Source: Timema cristinae (Eukaryota > Arthropoda > Insecta > Phasmatodea > Timematidae). Taken from it: a stretch of DNA of 64,000 bases. A program made the translations under genes and the position numbers. The notes under the pieces were generated by a model. The model did not search any database. It saw nothing but the letters and a program-made list of their open reading frames with translations, and was not told the origin of the DNA. The stretch's first letter is position 1; every line of letters starts with the position of its first letter. Location of the stretch: positions 11,110,776 through 11,174,775 of the forward strand of contig JBCFYV010011135.1 of NCBI GenBank assembly GCA_039000515.1, written 5' to 3'. This document shows, piece after piece, positions 11,591-23,556 of the stretch.

Positions 11591-11849
11591 AGTCACCGTG
11601 TTTTACTACCCATTTGGGTTGTATACATATATAGACTTACCGGTACTAACTATGCCAATAAGTTTGGGATGAGTAGAGTACAATTTAGAGGAAGTGTACC
11701 TACATTTAGGAGAGAGAGTGGAAAACCATTTAGGAAAAAACACTCTCAGTACCCCCACGACTGGGATTCTAACCCTAATTTACTCATTATTGGAAGTACA
11801 ATATATTTATTAAATGACGCCATGGACCATGTGGCCACCAAAGTGAGTA
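11591..11849 (-). mobile_element. SINE family C
   Basis: Complete in outline on the minus strand: head (rc of ccatgtggccaccaaagtg), decayed B box, body and tail (caccgtgttttactacccat in plus orientation). The plus-strand 67-residue frame across it is a by-product. Confidence 0.7.
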
Positions 11850-13371
11850 AAGTCGATATTACTTTGTTTTAAATATCCACTGAGTATTGTATAAAATATA
11901 AACATTATAAACTCTTTTTATTGCAGATGTTATGACTTAATTTACAACGATAGCCAGGAATATTTTGTCTGTGGAGTATTTATTTCTAAAAAAACCACAA
12001 GACGCACATAGGTAGAGATATTTAGTTTACTATGTTTATGCCAATGTTTTCTGGTGGTGTTTTTTTTATTTTAATTGCTGAAAAGCTTTTGTAGAAAAAT
12101 GGGAAACGATGATAAAGTATTTATGAGAAATTCGTTTTAAATCAAATTTTCATAGGAGGCATCATTTATAAAATAAAAACATATTTTTGCGCTAAAAATT
12201 TGTGATATTTTACTTTATTATTAGCGTTATTTTAATGGTACTAAGGGAGCCGACCCAAAAACGAGAAATTGCCGCGCAAGCGTTCACCTCTAACTAAACA
12301 TTTAATTCTACAACGTTTTATTTCAAAATTTCGTTCATGCAAAAATTAAGTCCAAAGATTCCTGCAAGGATCAATTTTCTTAACCACCCTATTTCGAGTT
12401 TTATTATAGAAATAAACGTCTATAAAATGTGAAACTAATTAATTTTTAACGACTTTCTAAGCATATTTGCGATTCTTTGAGACAGTTTCACAAAAGTAAA
12501 TGTTAAGGTATTAGAGAATTAGCTGTGAGCTTTCCTTTTTACATTGAGATAAGAAATGTCGTGGTTTTCTTTACCATATTTCTTATTTACATGATAATGG
12601 GTGGTTGTAGGTAAAGGGAGTACAAGTTTAGACAGAATATAGAAGTAGTTCTATAAAACGACACAGACTGTTGTAATATTTAAGCCGTGTGACCTTACAG
12701 CGAACTATAATTTCTCGCTGACCAAGATGGTCGCTTTGGTAAAATCTATCAAAAGCTATAGCTGAAGTTTATATGACATGGCCTATTTATACATGATGTT
12801 ATTTGTAGCTGCCAGATAAGGTCCTTCATTAGAAAATATTAGTAATTATATTTATAGGAAATATACAGAAAGTACTTACAAGCAAACATTGAGCATTTAC
12901 ATTAACCCGGAGGTCACGTGAGCAAGAAGAAATCCATACTTCGACCAAGACTTGTTTACCGAGTAATTGTATTCGTTAAAAAGATAAATTACAGTCAGGT
13001 CTAATAGGAAGAAAAATAATTCGGGAGTTAACAAATTTATTAAAACAATATTCAAATAAATCCTACATCTGTGATCAAATCATCTAAAGCGTCATTCTCG
13101 TGTTAGAATAAGATAGTTAGGTGTTCGGACGCTAGTCTGGAATACTAAGTATGTTTTTACTTCTTTTTTTTAACTAAATTTGCTTTCCACGGAAGTGCAG
13201 GCAAATTTGATCTCAAATTGGTTTGGTAAATTAGGCTTAAGTGGTGTTAAGACTCATACCGGCTCCAAAACTACGTAATCACTATCAACACGTCATCTCA
13301 TCATACGTGTAAACAACCTCCTATGATGTACCATGGGCAACGTACTGTGCGGAAAATAGTCTTCACATAAA
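11850..13371. other. 1.5-kb gene-free stretch, nothing recognised
   Basis: Ordinary AT-rich sequence. I found no frame with protein-like composition, no SINE parts and no paired inverted ends. Confidence 0.5.
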
Positions 13372-13635
13372 ATAATAATAATATTTAGCACCGCGTCTTA
13401 CTACCCGTTCGGGCTATACGTTTTAAGTACTAATTACGCTAATGGATTAGGAATTGGGAAGGTCAAGTTAGAGGAAGTGAACCCGCATTTGCAGTGGAGG
13501 GAGAGTGGAAAACCATTTAGGAAACCCCCCCCACCCCAGTTCACCCGACCGAGATTTGAACCTCAATCTCCCCGTCCTCAGCAGTCGAGCTCAACACACA
13601 AGCGCGTTAGCCAACTACGCCACCGAGCGGTGCTA
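13372..13635 (-). mobile_element. SINE family B, full length
   Basis: Minus-strand head (rc of gcgcgttagccaactacgcc), B box (rc of gagatttgaacctc), body and tail. The short duplication cacataaa is at 13364-13371 and 13636-13643. Confidence 0.85.
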
Positions 13636-13712
13636 CACATAAAGATCCTCACACATCGGCATATTATCGTTCCGTACGGTATCGTACAAGTATATATATA
13701 TATAGCTGGTTT

Positions 13713-13930
13713 TTGGTTTGGAAGATCGGTAGATAAATTTTAATATATTTTATTTGCGGCCAACATTGATAACATTTTATATATTATTTGTGTTATTTTA
13801 CAGGTATTGTTAATATTTATCAAAAGTAACAGTTCAGATAACATGACTTGATAGATTTAATATATTAAAATTGTTTTAGTAACTTTAGTAACTAAACTCT
13901 ACTGTCTTCTTACCAAAATCATACCATAGT
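13713..13930. repeat. Repeat R3, uninterrupted copy
   Basis: Homologue of the split repeat at 7436-8475. It gives the pre-insertion (empty) site for the hAT-like element. The ends (ggtttggaagatcggtag and tactgtcttcttaccaaaat) are roughly inverted. Confidence 0.65.
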
Positions 13931-14442
13931 TTGACCCCAACCTAATTTATCATAGCTATCAAACACCATGATCGCTCAAATAGGTTTCCAATATAACTTT
14001 GAATAATAAAAATTGGAATAAACATAAAGTTATGAAGTAGACGATAACATGTCACAATTTTTAATTTATCGTCGTGACATGAAGCTACGCCTGCTCTAGG
14101 GGTGGGCGCGAATAAACGTCACAAAGTTGTTCCCAAACTTTACCTTCTCTTTATCATATACCGGTGGAAATACAATTCAAATCTACTTTAGTAGAAGGTG
14201 TGCTAAGCAAAATTAATGACACGGTGCAAAGCGGTTTAATTTATCTTTCATTTATATAAAGGTAGAAACATTTACTTAAAACTTGGAAGGCTTGTAAAAA
14301 GAAATAATAGGCATTGTTGAATATATATGATGGAAAATAAGAGCATCAAATTGCACAAAAAAGCATAAATGAAATAATATACACTTTTGTAGAAACATAT
14401 TGAGGAAAATGTAACAACTCTGCTCAGCAAATAACATAACTC

Positions 14443-14473
<31 letters not shown>

Positions 14474-15309
14474 TACCTCAAATCGTCAAAATTCATCAAA
14501 ATCTAGAAAAAGATTTTTTTTAACAATACGATGGTCTAATAACACCTTATCTAGCTGAGGTGTCACTAAAAAGTAAAAACATTAATTTAAGTTTGTTTGG
14601 AAGAGGGAAGTTCAAGCGTTGCTTATTTTTGATTACAAAATAGAAGAGGGGGTCCAATATGGCCAACAATATGCTTACATAATACTTGAGCGCGGGGTTA
14701 TGGTACTGGTTGATTTTCGAAGTATAATGTATTGAAGAAAATGGCTATAAACTCTCCATAATAATTTTTAATCTAGCATTATAGTATGTTATTAAGGTAA
14801 TGCAAGAGAATAGTAAAGGCTTGTCACTAAACGATGTAGTGATTAAGTTTTATACATAATTTTTTGGTTAACTCATTGATAACAAGATCTGATCTAATGT
14901 GATATTACAAATTCACTATTGTTGAACACTATCTTTAGCAGTCAATGTCAACGTGGCGCAAAACCCTTCTGTCTCTCTCTATCGACCACCCATGTAAAAT
15001 CTTCTCCAAAGCAAGAAAGGTAAAAATACAAAGGACGGTAGCGTCTCGGCATTCAAGGAATCTTCTAGAAGCTAAGACTTAGAGATATACACCTTTTTTA
15101 AAAAAAATCTCAGGTCTCGTCACTAGCTTGGTAGTCAACGAGCTGTCCTGTCTTTAAAAATACATTCTTTTATCAAAATCGCCGAATCCATACATCCCGA
15201 GCTGGGCACAAACTGGATCAATCATGATCCTAACATATTTCATCCTGCACGATTCCTTATAAAGGGAATCAGCAGAACGTGTAATATCTAATAGCGAATA
15301 TCTTTGTTC
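13931..15309. other. 1.4-kb gene-free stretch
   Basis: AT-rich with an (AT)n microsatellite at 14442-14470. No gene recognised. Confidence 0.45.
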
Positions 15310-15650
15310 AGACTCATAATAACAGTGAATTCATCATAATCATCATCAGCAGCAGCATAATCATCATGAACGGCTTCCAGCCACTGGCTAGGTCTGTTTG
15401 GAACATAAGCCTCTCCATCACCTCCTTTCCTCCCTCCACCTTGGCTAGTCTTCTCCTCTTTCCTCCACACTTCTCCTTACTCCCTTCAGCTATCTGTCCC
15501 TTGTTCTTCCTCTCAACCTCCTACCCTCCTCCCTCCATATCCAACATCCTCCTGTTCATCCTTTGCCCTCTCCATTTTTCTCACATAACCATACCATCTT
15601 AATCGTACCTTCTCTATCCTGTCCTGAACTGGCTCTTCCTTTACAGTGAG
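15310..15650 (-). mobile_element. LINE ORF2 carboxy-terminal end plus tail, truncated
   Basis: On the minus strand the sequence reads EEPVQDRIEKVRLRWYGYVR and later GGRKGGDGEAYVPNRPSQWL, then a (GAT)n-like tail (atcatcagcagcagcataatc in plus orientation). This is the same family as 5960-6250. The motif RxRWYGHV near the end is typical of non-LTR retrotransposon polyproteins. The 5' part is missing. Confidence 0.7.
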
Positions 15651-16152
15651 TTAAACTAATACAATCACACTTATGTCTTATTAAAAACCCAAACAATGAT
15701 AGAACTCCAAACCAAAAATTACATCCCCAGTTAAATATAGTATTAAAATAATGTCGCCCGAACGTGGGGAAATTATATCTCGTTACCGCCTCGCAAGTAA
15801 GGAAGTGGAACTTTAATCATATGATTTTATGTGTTGTGCGATACCAGAAGTGGTCGCAAGAAACTCAAATCTGTACTGAAGGAAGGAAATGGGTCGATAA
15901 GTAAACACTGAGACTACCAATTACATTATCACACATAGATCACAGATTGAGGGCGTTGACGAGAGATCACCGTTAACAACATATACTTTGCTAAGGTTAA
16001 TAGGTTACAATAGCTAGGAAGAACAGTTACTTTAACTAGTAATAAGAATTTAGAATTGAAATTAGTTAAAAAAAAACGTTCAGGGAATGCGTTATATTAC
16101 TCAATCAGTAAGTTATTATCTCGCCTTTTGTGAAGAAAAAATTTAAAATTTC
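15651..16152. other. Gene-free stretch
   Basis: Nothing recognised, apart from a partial match to an R3 end near 16015-16035 (taggaagaacagtta). Confidence 0.4.
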
Positions 16153-16266
16153 AGGATATACAAAACAATAGTCTCGCCGGTTATTATTTATGGTTGTGAA
16201 ACATGGGTGCTTACCATAAATGACGAGAAGAAATGTAGGATAAAACAAAGTAGTATACTTATGTAA
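16153..16266 (+). pseudogene. Reverse transcriptase fragment (non-LTR, post-palm region)
   Basis: The frame reads RIYKTIVSPVIIYGCETWVL followed by TINDEKKCRIKQ, then a stop. The YGCETWVL string is the conserved block downstream of the catalytic palm in many LINE RTs. Flanking RT blocks are absent, so this is a fossil fragment. Confidence 0.75.
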
Positions 16267-16519
16267 ACATTTGGCCCTAAAATATATGAAGATAGTGGCG
16301 AAGGTTACACTATGTTGAGTTACATATTAAATAGACAGTTTCTGCTAGATTGACATGTGACTCGTGTGTTTGAGATGAAAATTTCTTGGAGTTTGAATAC
16401 TTAACATAATGGCATGGATCTTTAACTCCACCAATATTGAATACGTCCTGAGAAGTAATTATTTCACATGATGTGGCAAATGCAAAAATGTGTGTGTGTA
16501 CATGGTATTGCCGAGTATG

Positions 16520-17655
16520 ACGGGTGGGGCTACCTGGCCTAAAAATGATAACTTACGTTCACTTAAATCATGGATCAAGATATTTGATGAAATAAGTTGA
16601 TCCTCTGGTCTCTTAATGAGTTCCCACAGGCCTTCTCGTGATATGAATGATGTGGCTGCAGAATCATTGAGGAAATCTAGTTAATGGAACGAATAGCTCC
16701 AGACGCGTAGATTGCAATCGGATTTTTTATTGTAAAAATTTCGAGTTCCTGATGGGAGGCCAATATAGGTAGACGAAAACAATCTACATCAGCGGCTGCG
16801 AGTTTCCAAAAATGTTGCCACACATTCCTGCCGTACGTGCCATCTTTCTCCACATCGAAAGCAACGTGGTACCGACTGACCCCGTATAACTTCATCCCGA
16901 GAGTTTCTCTTCTAGGCACTCGTCCTCTCGATGGCCGCGGTATTTACAGTGACTGCACTTAAATACTTGATGCGCAGGGTCAGGCTGTTGTTGCTGACTC
17001 GCCAAGACGTAGTATAAGGTCTTCTATCTTCTAAAACTACAAGTAATTGCTCCCACCACTGCCTCTTGAATCGACTGCTGCAATAAAACAGGTGTTTATC
17101 CGTCTCCGCTACCGGTATAGTGGTGGCAACCACACGTTCAACGGGCATAGCACGCTCAATTTCTGACACTGCCTCCAGCATTTCACCGCGACTTACAAGA
17201 TTTATCACAGTTTTGATGATATCCTGGAGCGATGCTACGTCAATGTGTCTTCTCTACACTGAATAAACCGGTCACGAACCAATTGATCCAAAGATTCTGG
17301 ATCAAACTGCACGTAAATACCATTTCTAAGCGCTAAAGGTCAATTTAGAGGGTTGTTAAACGTTCGTCAGTCTTGCAGTAACGTGAAACGACCCCCGAGT
17401 TCTTTAAATTGGTAAGGTTTTTTGAAAACAACCGTCAACTCAGAACAAACTTTATCAAAATATTTTGGTCTTTACCTGTTAGAGAGAGTAAGCTCTTTGC
17501 GCTGATCCGGTTAGAGAAAGTCTCAAAAACAAAGGACGCGACTCCTCCTTCCAATCGTTAGTTGTGGCCAGGAGCTCGAAAGTAAAGAGTCAGTCTTCAA
17601 ACGACTCGTCCGTATCCCCACTAAATTTTGACGGAAACAAGGTTGAACTAGCCAT
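16520..17655 (-). pseudogene. Decayed LTR-retrotransposon gag-protease remnant
   Basis: Read on the minus strand from a Met at 17655 the sequence gives a Gag-like start (MASSTLFPSKFSGDTDESFE) and a capsid-like stretch with ESLDQLVRDRF near 17290. A zinc knuckle follows at about 16960-16916, spaced C-x2-C-x4-H-x4-C (CSHCKYRGHREDEC). A retropepsin-like stretch with NDSAATSFIS lies near 16665, followed by GQVAPPVILGN about 120 nt later. Order and motifs fit a Ty3/gypsy-type element. Stops and frame changes interrupt it several times, and no reverse transcriptase or paired LTRs were found, so it is inactive. Confidence 0.7.
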
Positions 17656-17785
17656 AGCTCTAAATAAATAAATAACGTCACATGTAACTTTTAATAGTGA
17701 AGGGAGCCGTTCATCTGCACTAATTATCAGATAATATACACGCACATAAATATAGATAAAATAATAATAGTAGTAACAATAATAA

Positions 17786-18064
17786 TTATTATTATTATTA
17801 GCACCGCGTCTTACTACCCGTTCGGGTTATACGCACTTACGCTAATGTTTAATGGTAGGTGATTGTGAGATGAAATGAAGGACATACAGTTTAACGTGGA
17901 ATCCAAACCACGGTGGAGGCCTGGCATTCCCCACATTCACAAGATGTCTTGTCAGAGGTGAAGGAAGGGTTTGGTAATCAGATAATTTTTTGCCGGGACC
18001 GAGGATTGAACCCCGGCCGCCAGCACAGAAGTCTGACACCTTACCCCTAGACCACCAGGTCACC
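17786..18064 (-). mobile_element. SINE family A (A1), full length
   Basis: Complete A element on the minus strand, ending in an (ATT)n run at its left. Head (rc of cttacccctagaccaccagg) and B box (rc of gattgaaccccgg) are intact. Short form at the A1/A2 diagnostic site. Confidence 0.9.
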
Positions 18065-19274
18065 AATAATAATAATAAGTGATTGTTCTGAGAGCACATC
18101 CACTACGAAACACACAAAATAAATAAACAATACTAGTCTACAACAGCCCAACAATAAACTATCTATCTTTCCACGCACATCACTCCAGAGCTCACACTAC
18201 TTGGCTGCTGGAAGCTGCTACCAACAGTTCCCTCTTGACGAACACTAGAGGAGGGAGATTGTGCGGTTATAACTGTAAGGGCAACTCCCCCCCTCCCCCC
18301 TACCTGCTTGTTTGCAGTTAGCCCTGGTCGCTACAAATATATTGTGTTTATTACAGGATATATATATCTAATAATTATGTAACTTCCTCCACTCCCCAGT
18401 ATCTTCATTCCTAATTGGAGCAAATTGTCCCCTAAGGTACCATGTTTTCGAACACACTAAAATTTTTTTTAGCTATGTAAGGTAAGGGACCACGTTTCAC
18501 ACCCATAAAAACAGCCAGTAAAATTATGATTTTGTATATTCTGAGTTTTACATTCATTGACAACAGGCGAGATGTCAACAACTTACTGACCGAGTAATAG
18601 CATGCATTTCCCGACTGTATTATTTTCTAGCTTTCAATCTAATATCGTTATTGGTAGTTAAAGCCGTTCCTAAATATTTAAAATCATAGTAAATCATAGG
18701 TCATAGTAATATCTAAATTATCCTCCTCAATCTGTTCCCTATTTATTTTCAGCGGTTCTTTTTAAACCTATTTCCTTTCTATGGGAAAATAAATATCAAA
18801 CTAATCTTATCCACTAGAGAAATTATTTTTAATTTTGCTAAAAAAAACTTATGTGTTATAAAAACTACAAAAATACAGATCCAACTCGCAAAACCTTTCA
18901 ACTCACCTTAGCGATTAAATGACTAAATGAATAATAAATTAACCCTATTTTAAAAGGCTATATCAGAACGAGTACCTAGAGCAATATATACTTATACGTG
19001 CTGTCACCGAAAATTCCCATTTCATAAAGTATTGTATTAAAAAAGATGCTTATACATTTTAAATTTATTTTTGATATTACTTTTGAAGAAATATGTGTCG
19101 TATGTGCATTTCTAAGGAGCTTCGAATCTTTTATACCTTATATGTTTTCATAACGTGATAGAGGTTCGTTTCCGTACTCCGTATATGCGTATCCTTACAG
19201 CATTTTTAATATAAACTAGAACGATCTGGTTCACACATAATGTATACTAAGGCGATTGGCCCTCTTCTTTGGCG
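18065..19274. other. 1.2-kb gene-free stretch
   Basis: No gene. The block at 18150-18310 (GC-richer, with aagctgctaccaacagttcc) could be a piece of LTR or promoter sequence, but nothing identifies it. Confidence 0.4.
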
Positions 19275-19765
19275 TTGAAATGCAGAGCCATGGGAACAAA
19301 CGGTTATCTTCAAGATTTTTTTATTATTTTGCAATTTTCTTATCGGAAATGGTTTGTTCAAGAATAGAAGCATGTTTATTATGTTATAGTTTTTATATAC
19401 ACGCCTCCTCTATAATTTTAACAGTGATCAAATATAGAAAATTTTGAGATTTTTCAATTGAAAACTGCTGGCTGCATAGCAAAAAATAAGAAAATGTAAC
19501 ACCTAATAAACATCTATATATTATCTTAGAAGGGGTGTTGAAAATATTAACATAAAAATTTCACTCATTCTCGAGAAAACTGATATTTCCAAACGTATGA
19601 TTTTTCTACAAGATCTGTCCGGTAGCTAGTGCCATCTACGTTTTCCGTGATCCATCTGTTCTCGTTGGCGTGGAAGGATACTTTGGTTGGTTGTGAAGCC
19701 ACGCCACGCCTTTCACCCTCCCACCCACTGTCCCACAATATAGCTTTTAGACTTGCACTCGACCG
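19275..19765. repeat. Dispersed repeat R2, copy 2
   Basis: Second copy of the repeat at 10022-10505, same orientation, differing by scattered substitutions and small indels. R6, which follows copy 1, is not present here, so the end near 19765 marks either a truncation or the true R2 boundary. Confidence 0.65.
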
Positions 19766-20190
19766 GTCAAAGCGCCTTTAACATTTATCATGTGAATTTA
19801 AAAAATTAAATCAGAAAAAGAGATGCTTTAATATCTTTCGACAGTAAAAAAATGACCACACAATTTTAACAAGTGTGTATATATTAAGCTATAAATAGTA
19901 ATTCGATGATTTCGAATCATTACAGTTCACAAGGCATAAGTCGTCAAACTTTGTATTTTAGGCGTTTCATCTACCACTGTTAAAGTATAAAATAAATAAT
20001 GTATGTGATTAAATTAGCATAACTATATATCCATATTATGTGTACACTTGAAATATTTATAAATGTTGAATAAAGACAATCTTTAATGTATAAACTGTTT
20101 AAAAGTGGATCAAATTACATTAATTTTAATTAAATATGAATAATTTTCGTTTCATACACAGCTAATTTTATTTTATCACATTTTGAAATA
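19766..20190. other. Gene-free stretch
   Basis: AT-rich, nothing recognised. Confidence 0.4.
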
Positions 20191-20206
20191 TACAATGTTG
20201 TTGTTT

Positions 20207-20347
20207 GGATTATTATTATTTAGCACCACGTCTTACTACCCGTTCGGGTTATACGCTTAAGTACTAATTACGTTAATGGATTAGGAATTGGGAAGGTTGA
20301 ATTAAAGGAAGTGAACCCGCATTTGCGTGGAGGGAGAGTGGAAAACC
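20207..20347 (-). mobile_element. SINE family B, 5'-truncated, with long TSD
   Basis: Only the 3' half (body and tail) is present. A perfect 16-bp duplication, tacaatgttgttgttt, is at 20191-20206 and 20348-20363. Truncation at the 5' side with an intact TSD is the classical result of incomplete target-primed reverse transcription. Confidence 0.92.
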
Positions 20348-20363
20348 TACAATGTTGTTGTTT

Positions 20364-20735
20364 AGATTATTTTTTTAACCGAAAATTACTAGTCATTGTT
20401 ATTTAATGTCTCCGAATTGATAATTGCAAGTATAAATTTGAAATGTCCATTTCATAAACTTTCTTATTTTGACTGTACAGATTGTAGAGCCAGCACCAAC
20501 TAGCAGAACATAATACACCCGGCAGAGGCAGAGGGTCAGATAATCCCAACTAATGACACACCCGGGTAAAGCAGACCAACACAGGCTTCTTTATCTGGTC
20601 TGTGTAGCTGGAATGGACTGAGACATTGCTGTTTGCTATCTTGCTATCTTTTCCAAGATAATTCCCCTAACATATTATACTACAATCCCTGCCAAAATAT
20701 TATAGACTAAAAAATATTAGCTATTCTCATTTATA
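20364..20735. other. Gene-free stretch
   Basis: Nothing recognised. A GC-richer block at 20480-20620 is of unknown nature. Confidence 0.4.
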
Positions 20736-20982
20736 TTTAGCACCGTGTCTTACTACCCGTCTGGGCTAAACGCACATTTACTAATTACTTTAATGACGTA
20801 GGGATTAAGAAGGTTGAAATTAGAGAAAGTGTACCCGCATTTGCATGAAGAGAGATTGTCCAACAATTTAGTAAAAACCACCTTCCACACACAACAGGGA
20901 TTTAATCCTGATCTCCCCGTCATCGGCAGGCTAGTCTATTGCGAGAGTAGCGCCTTAGACCATATGGCCACCTAAGCGGGTT
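20736..20982 (-). mobile_element. SINE family C
   Basis: Full outline on the minus strand: head (rc of ccttagaccatatggccacc), B box region (rc of gatttaatcctgatc), body and tail (gcaccgtgtcttactacccg in plus orientation). Confidence 0.8.
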
Positions 20983-21469
20983 ATAGTATATATCAAAGTG
21001 ACAGACCTGACGTATGCACTTATGAAAGTAAAACTAGTAACTTTTATAGCTCTCAGATGAGAATTTAATTTGTTATTTTATTATTATAGTCGCTTGTAAA
21101 TATATTTGAGACAATTTTATCCAAATATGTATAATTTAGTACTACTAACGAACTATATAAATGGAGGCCAAAGGCTCGTTGACAAATTAATATGCAATTA
21201 ACTGTAAACAGCCTGTTTGATACTAAATTAACAATGGAAGGATCTCATTAATGTTATCGGGAGCTTAATTTAATTATTGAAACTCATCGATTTTCACTTT
21301 TTAAACATTTGCCTATTCAGTTAATGTATACATTGGACTGACTCAAAGAGTAAATAATAATAATGTTTACTACAAAAACAAAATACCTATGCTTAATTTG
21401 GGAGTGTATATAACATGAGTTAAATTTTTGTATAAACACCTTTTTTTTATTAAAATAATTAAATTATTT
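20983..21469. other. Gene-free stretch
   Basis: AT-rich, nothing recognised. Confidence 0.4.
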
Positions 21470-21735
21470 CTCCATTAGAAACATCAAAGTTTAATTTTCT
21501 TCAAATGGTGACCTCAGCATTTCTTGAATATATGTCAAGCATTTCCTGAAAACTAACGACAGCTTTTACCCTTCATTTAAAAAGTTCCTCATCTAATACC
21601 ACTATGGTCATGACAGATATTTAACAGCTGTTGATATCATCATGTGAAGAAAAATCAACTTTTTTAATTGGAGAATTATTTGATTTATTTTGGCCAAAAT
21701 ATGTTTTGTTATAAAAACTGCAATATACAGCCTCT
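21470..21735. repeat. Inverted-repeat element R4, copy 1
   Basis: The left arm (ctccattagaaacatcaaag, then cttcaaatggtgacctcagc) pairs imperfectly with the reverse complement of the right arm (gttgatatcatcatgtgaag, then taattggagaat). A second copy in another arrangement lies at 24765-25030. It has the structure of a MITE or foldback element with no coding capacity. Confidence 0.5.
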
Positions 21736-21764
21736 TTCTTGAGTCTTCTACATTCCTAACTTAG

Positions 21765-22130
21765 TCAGACCCACGCCCATGAAGTTGCCCCCTCCCCCTC
21801 CCCACTTTTAAAAAAATCAATCTTTTATGATTGTAATCGTTTGTTCTTCTATTGTTCCGGATTGTTCAGCAAAAATTTTCGTTTGCTCCGTTTTGATAAG
21901 CTCACAAATTATATGTTTGCATTAGAAAGGGGGGGGGGCAACTTCATGGTAGACCCCCCACTTTGGAAAATTGACACTTTTATAGTTGCGATCGTTTTTT
22001 CCTCATTTGTTCCGGATTGTTATGCGAAGAGTTTCATTTGTTTCGCATTTGTTCTTGTACAAATGGGACGTGAATTTTTAACTTATGGTACCATAGTATC
22101 AAAACTTGTCGGAATGAAGTAATTCCAGAC
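21765..22130. repeat. Module R7, two adjacent copies
   Basis: A ~185-bp module with a C-run, cacttt(t/g), atcgtttgttc and gttccggattgtt occurs at about 21765-21945 and 21945-22130. A third lies at 22548-22790. The 93-residue plus-strand frame here is formed by the module and its G-run and is not called as a gene. Confidence 0.5.
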
Positions 22131-22547
22131 TTTTTCCAGTACTGGATGTCACAAAGGAGTAATGGGACACAAACACAGATAAGACTTAAATAATTCTACG
22201 TTACATAATTTCAAAACAAATCTGGACTTAACATTGTTCATATTACGTTATATTGTGTATTATATACTTTGTATTAATATTTCATATGTCAACCTATGTT
22301 TTAAGATTATCAACTCGTCTGAGCATTATATTTTTAGTTGATGATGCGTTGTAGTTTTATATAATTATTCATATCATACATTATGTTTCGTTATGAAAAT
22401 TGGAATTAAGTTGTACATTTTGGTGCTTGTAGGTTTCGCGAAATATTTGACCACTTTAATAACTGCTTTACTTATAAATTAATATTATAATAATCAGTTC
22501 AACTTATATAAGTCTTAACTTTCATTGTGACAATTATTTTTACTCGT
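22131..22547. other. Gene-free stretch between R7 copies
   Basis: AT-rich, nothing recognised. Confidence 0.35.
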
Positions 22548-22790
22548 GAGGGGCCAACTTCACAGTAGCCCCCTTCCCTCCCCCCCCCCTCCCACTTGTA
22601 AAAAAAATGTTTTTATGATCGCAATTGTTGGTTCTTCGTTTGTTCTTCGTTTGTTCCGGATTGTTCCTAAAAAAACTTTCAGTTGTTCTGTTTTGATAGA
22701 CCCACAAAGCTTATGCTTACAATAGGGGGAGGGCGGGCAGTGTCATCACCACTTTGGGAAATTTACATTTTTAAGACGCCGATGGTAGGG
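22548..22790. repeat. Module R7, third copy
   Basis: Shares the C-run, cacttgtaaaaaaaatg, gatcgcaattgtt, gttccggattgttc and the following G-run with the two copies at 21765-22130. Confidence 0.5.
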
Positions 22791-23001
22791 TCAAGGTCAT
22801 TTGTCTATTTTTCAGGTAACGGAGAGATTTTGTGGTTTCAGTCCAGGGTAGGCGTAATGAGGATGTTATTTCCTATACGATTTCTCTGTTACCATTTATT
22901 CAAATTCAGGTGTAGTTTTCTCAGTTCTCTTTCCTCATATTTATCCTATTAGTGTGATTAAATGCTCAAAACTGCTGAGTAGTAAGACGTTGTGAAGACT
23001 T

Positions 23002-23027
23002 TAATATATTATATATATATATATATT

Positions 23028-23071
<44 letters not shown>

Positions 23072-23082
23072 ATATATAATAT
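23002..23082. repeat. (AT)n microsatellite
   Basis: About 80 bases of nearly pure alternating A and T, with two TTA/TAA interruptions. Confidence 0.95.
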
Positions 23083-23120
23083 CAAAATAAGCCATTACAT
23101 TGATGACGTGTCATTATTAC

Positions 23121-23180
23121 GTGCAGCGCATTCTATTACCCGTACAGGCTAACCACATTTATACAAACTGATAGAGTAAG
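23121..23180 (-). mobile_element. SINE family C, 3' part, split by a transposon
   Basis: The common tail in reverse (gcgcattctattacccgtac) starts here and the body resumes at 23557 after the insertion at 23181-23548. Confidence 0.6.
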
Positions 23181-23548
23181 CAAGGCTGTAGCCTGGTGGC
23201 GGGGGGTTTGGTGCTTCAAACCCCCCACGTAATTTTGTGAACAAAATATATATGGCTTTATTTATGGTTCAAACAATATCAAAATAAGATACAAATACAA
23301 ATCAATTTTCCTATCCTTCGGCATTTTGGTTTTTTTTGCCATAAAAAACACTTCTAAGAGCTTCAAAAAGTGTTAAATAGTTAAAAATTTTCCAAGCCTT
23401 TGGCAGTTAGGGAATTATTTTACCATGGAAAAAACCCACTTCAGAGAGCTTCTAGAATTGTTTATCATTTAGAATTTTTTCTATCCTCCAGCAATTGGGG
23501 AATGTGCCCACCAAACCCCTCTGAAATTATTGGCTGGCTACGGCCTTG
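23181..23548. mobile_element. hAT-like MITE inserted in a SINE
   Basis: The 368-bp element begins caaggctgtagcc, and the reverse complement of its end is caaggccgtagcc. It is flanked by agagtaag (23173-23180) and agggtaag (23549-23556), an 8-bp duplication with one mismatch. Just inside the left end a foldback of GGGGGGTTTGG and its complement is present. The interior contains two to three degenerate copies of an ~85-bp unit (gagcttcaaaaag, gagcttctagaat). Non-coding. Confidence 0.75.
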
Positions 23549-23556
23549 AGGGTAAG

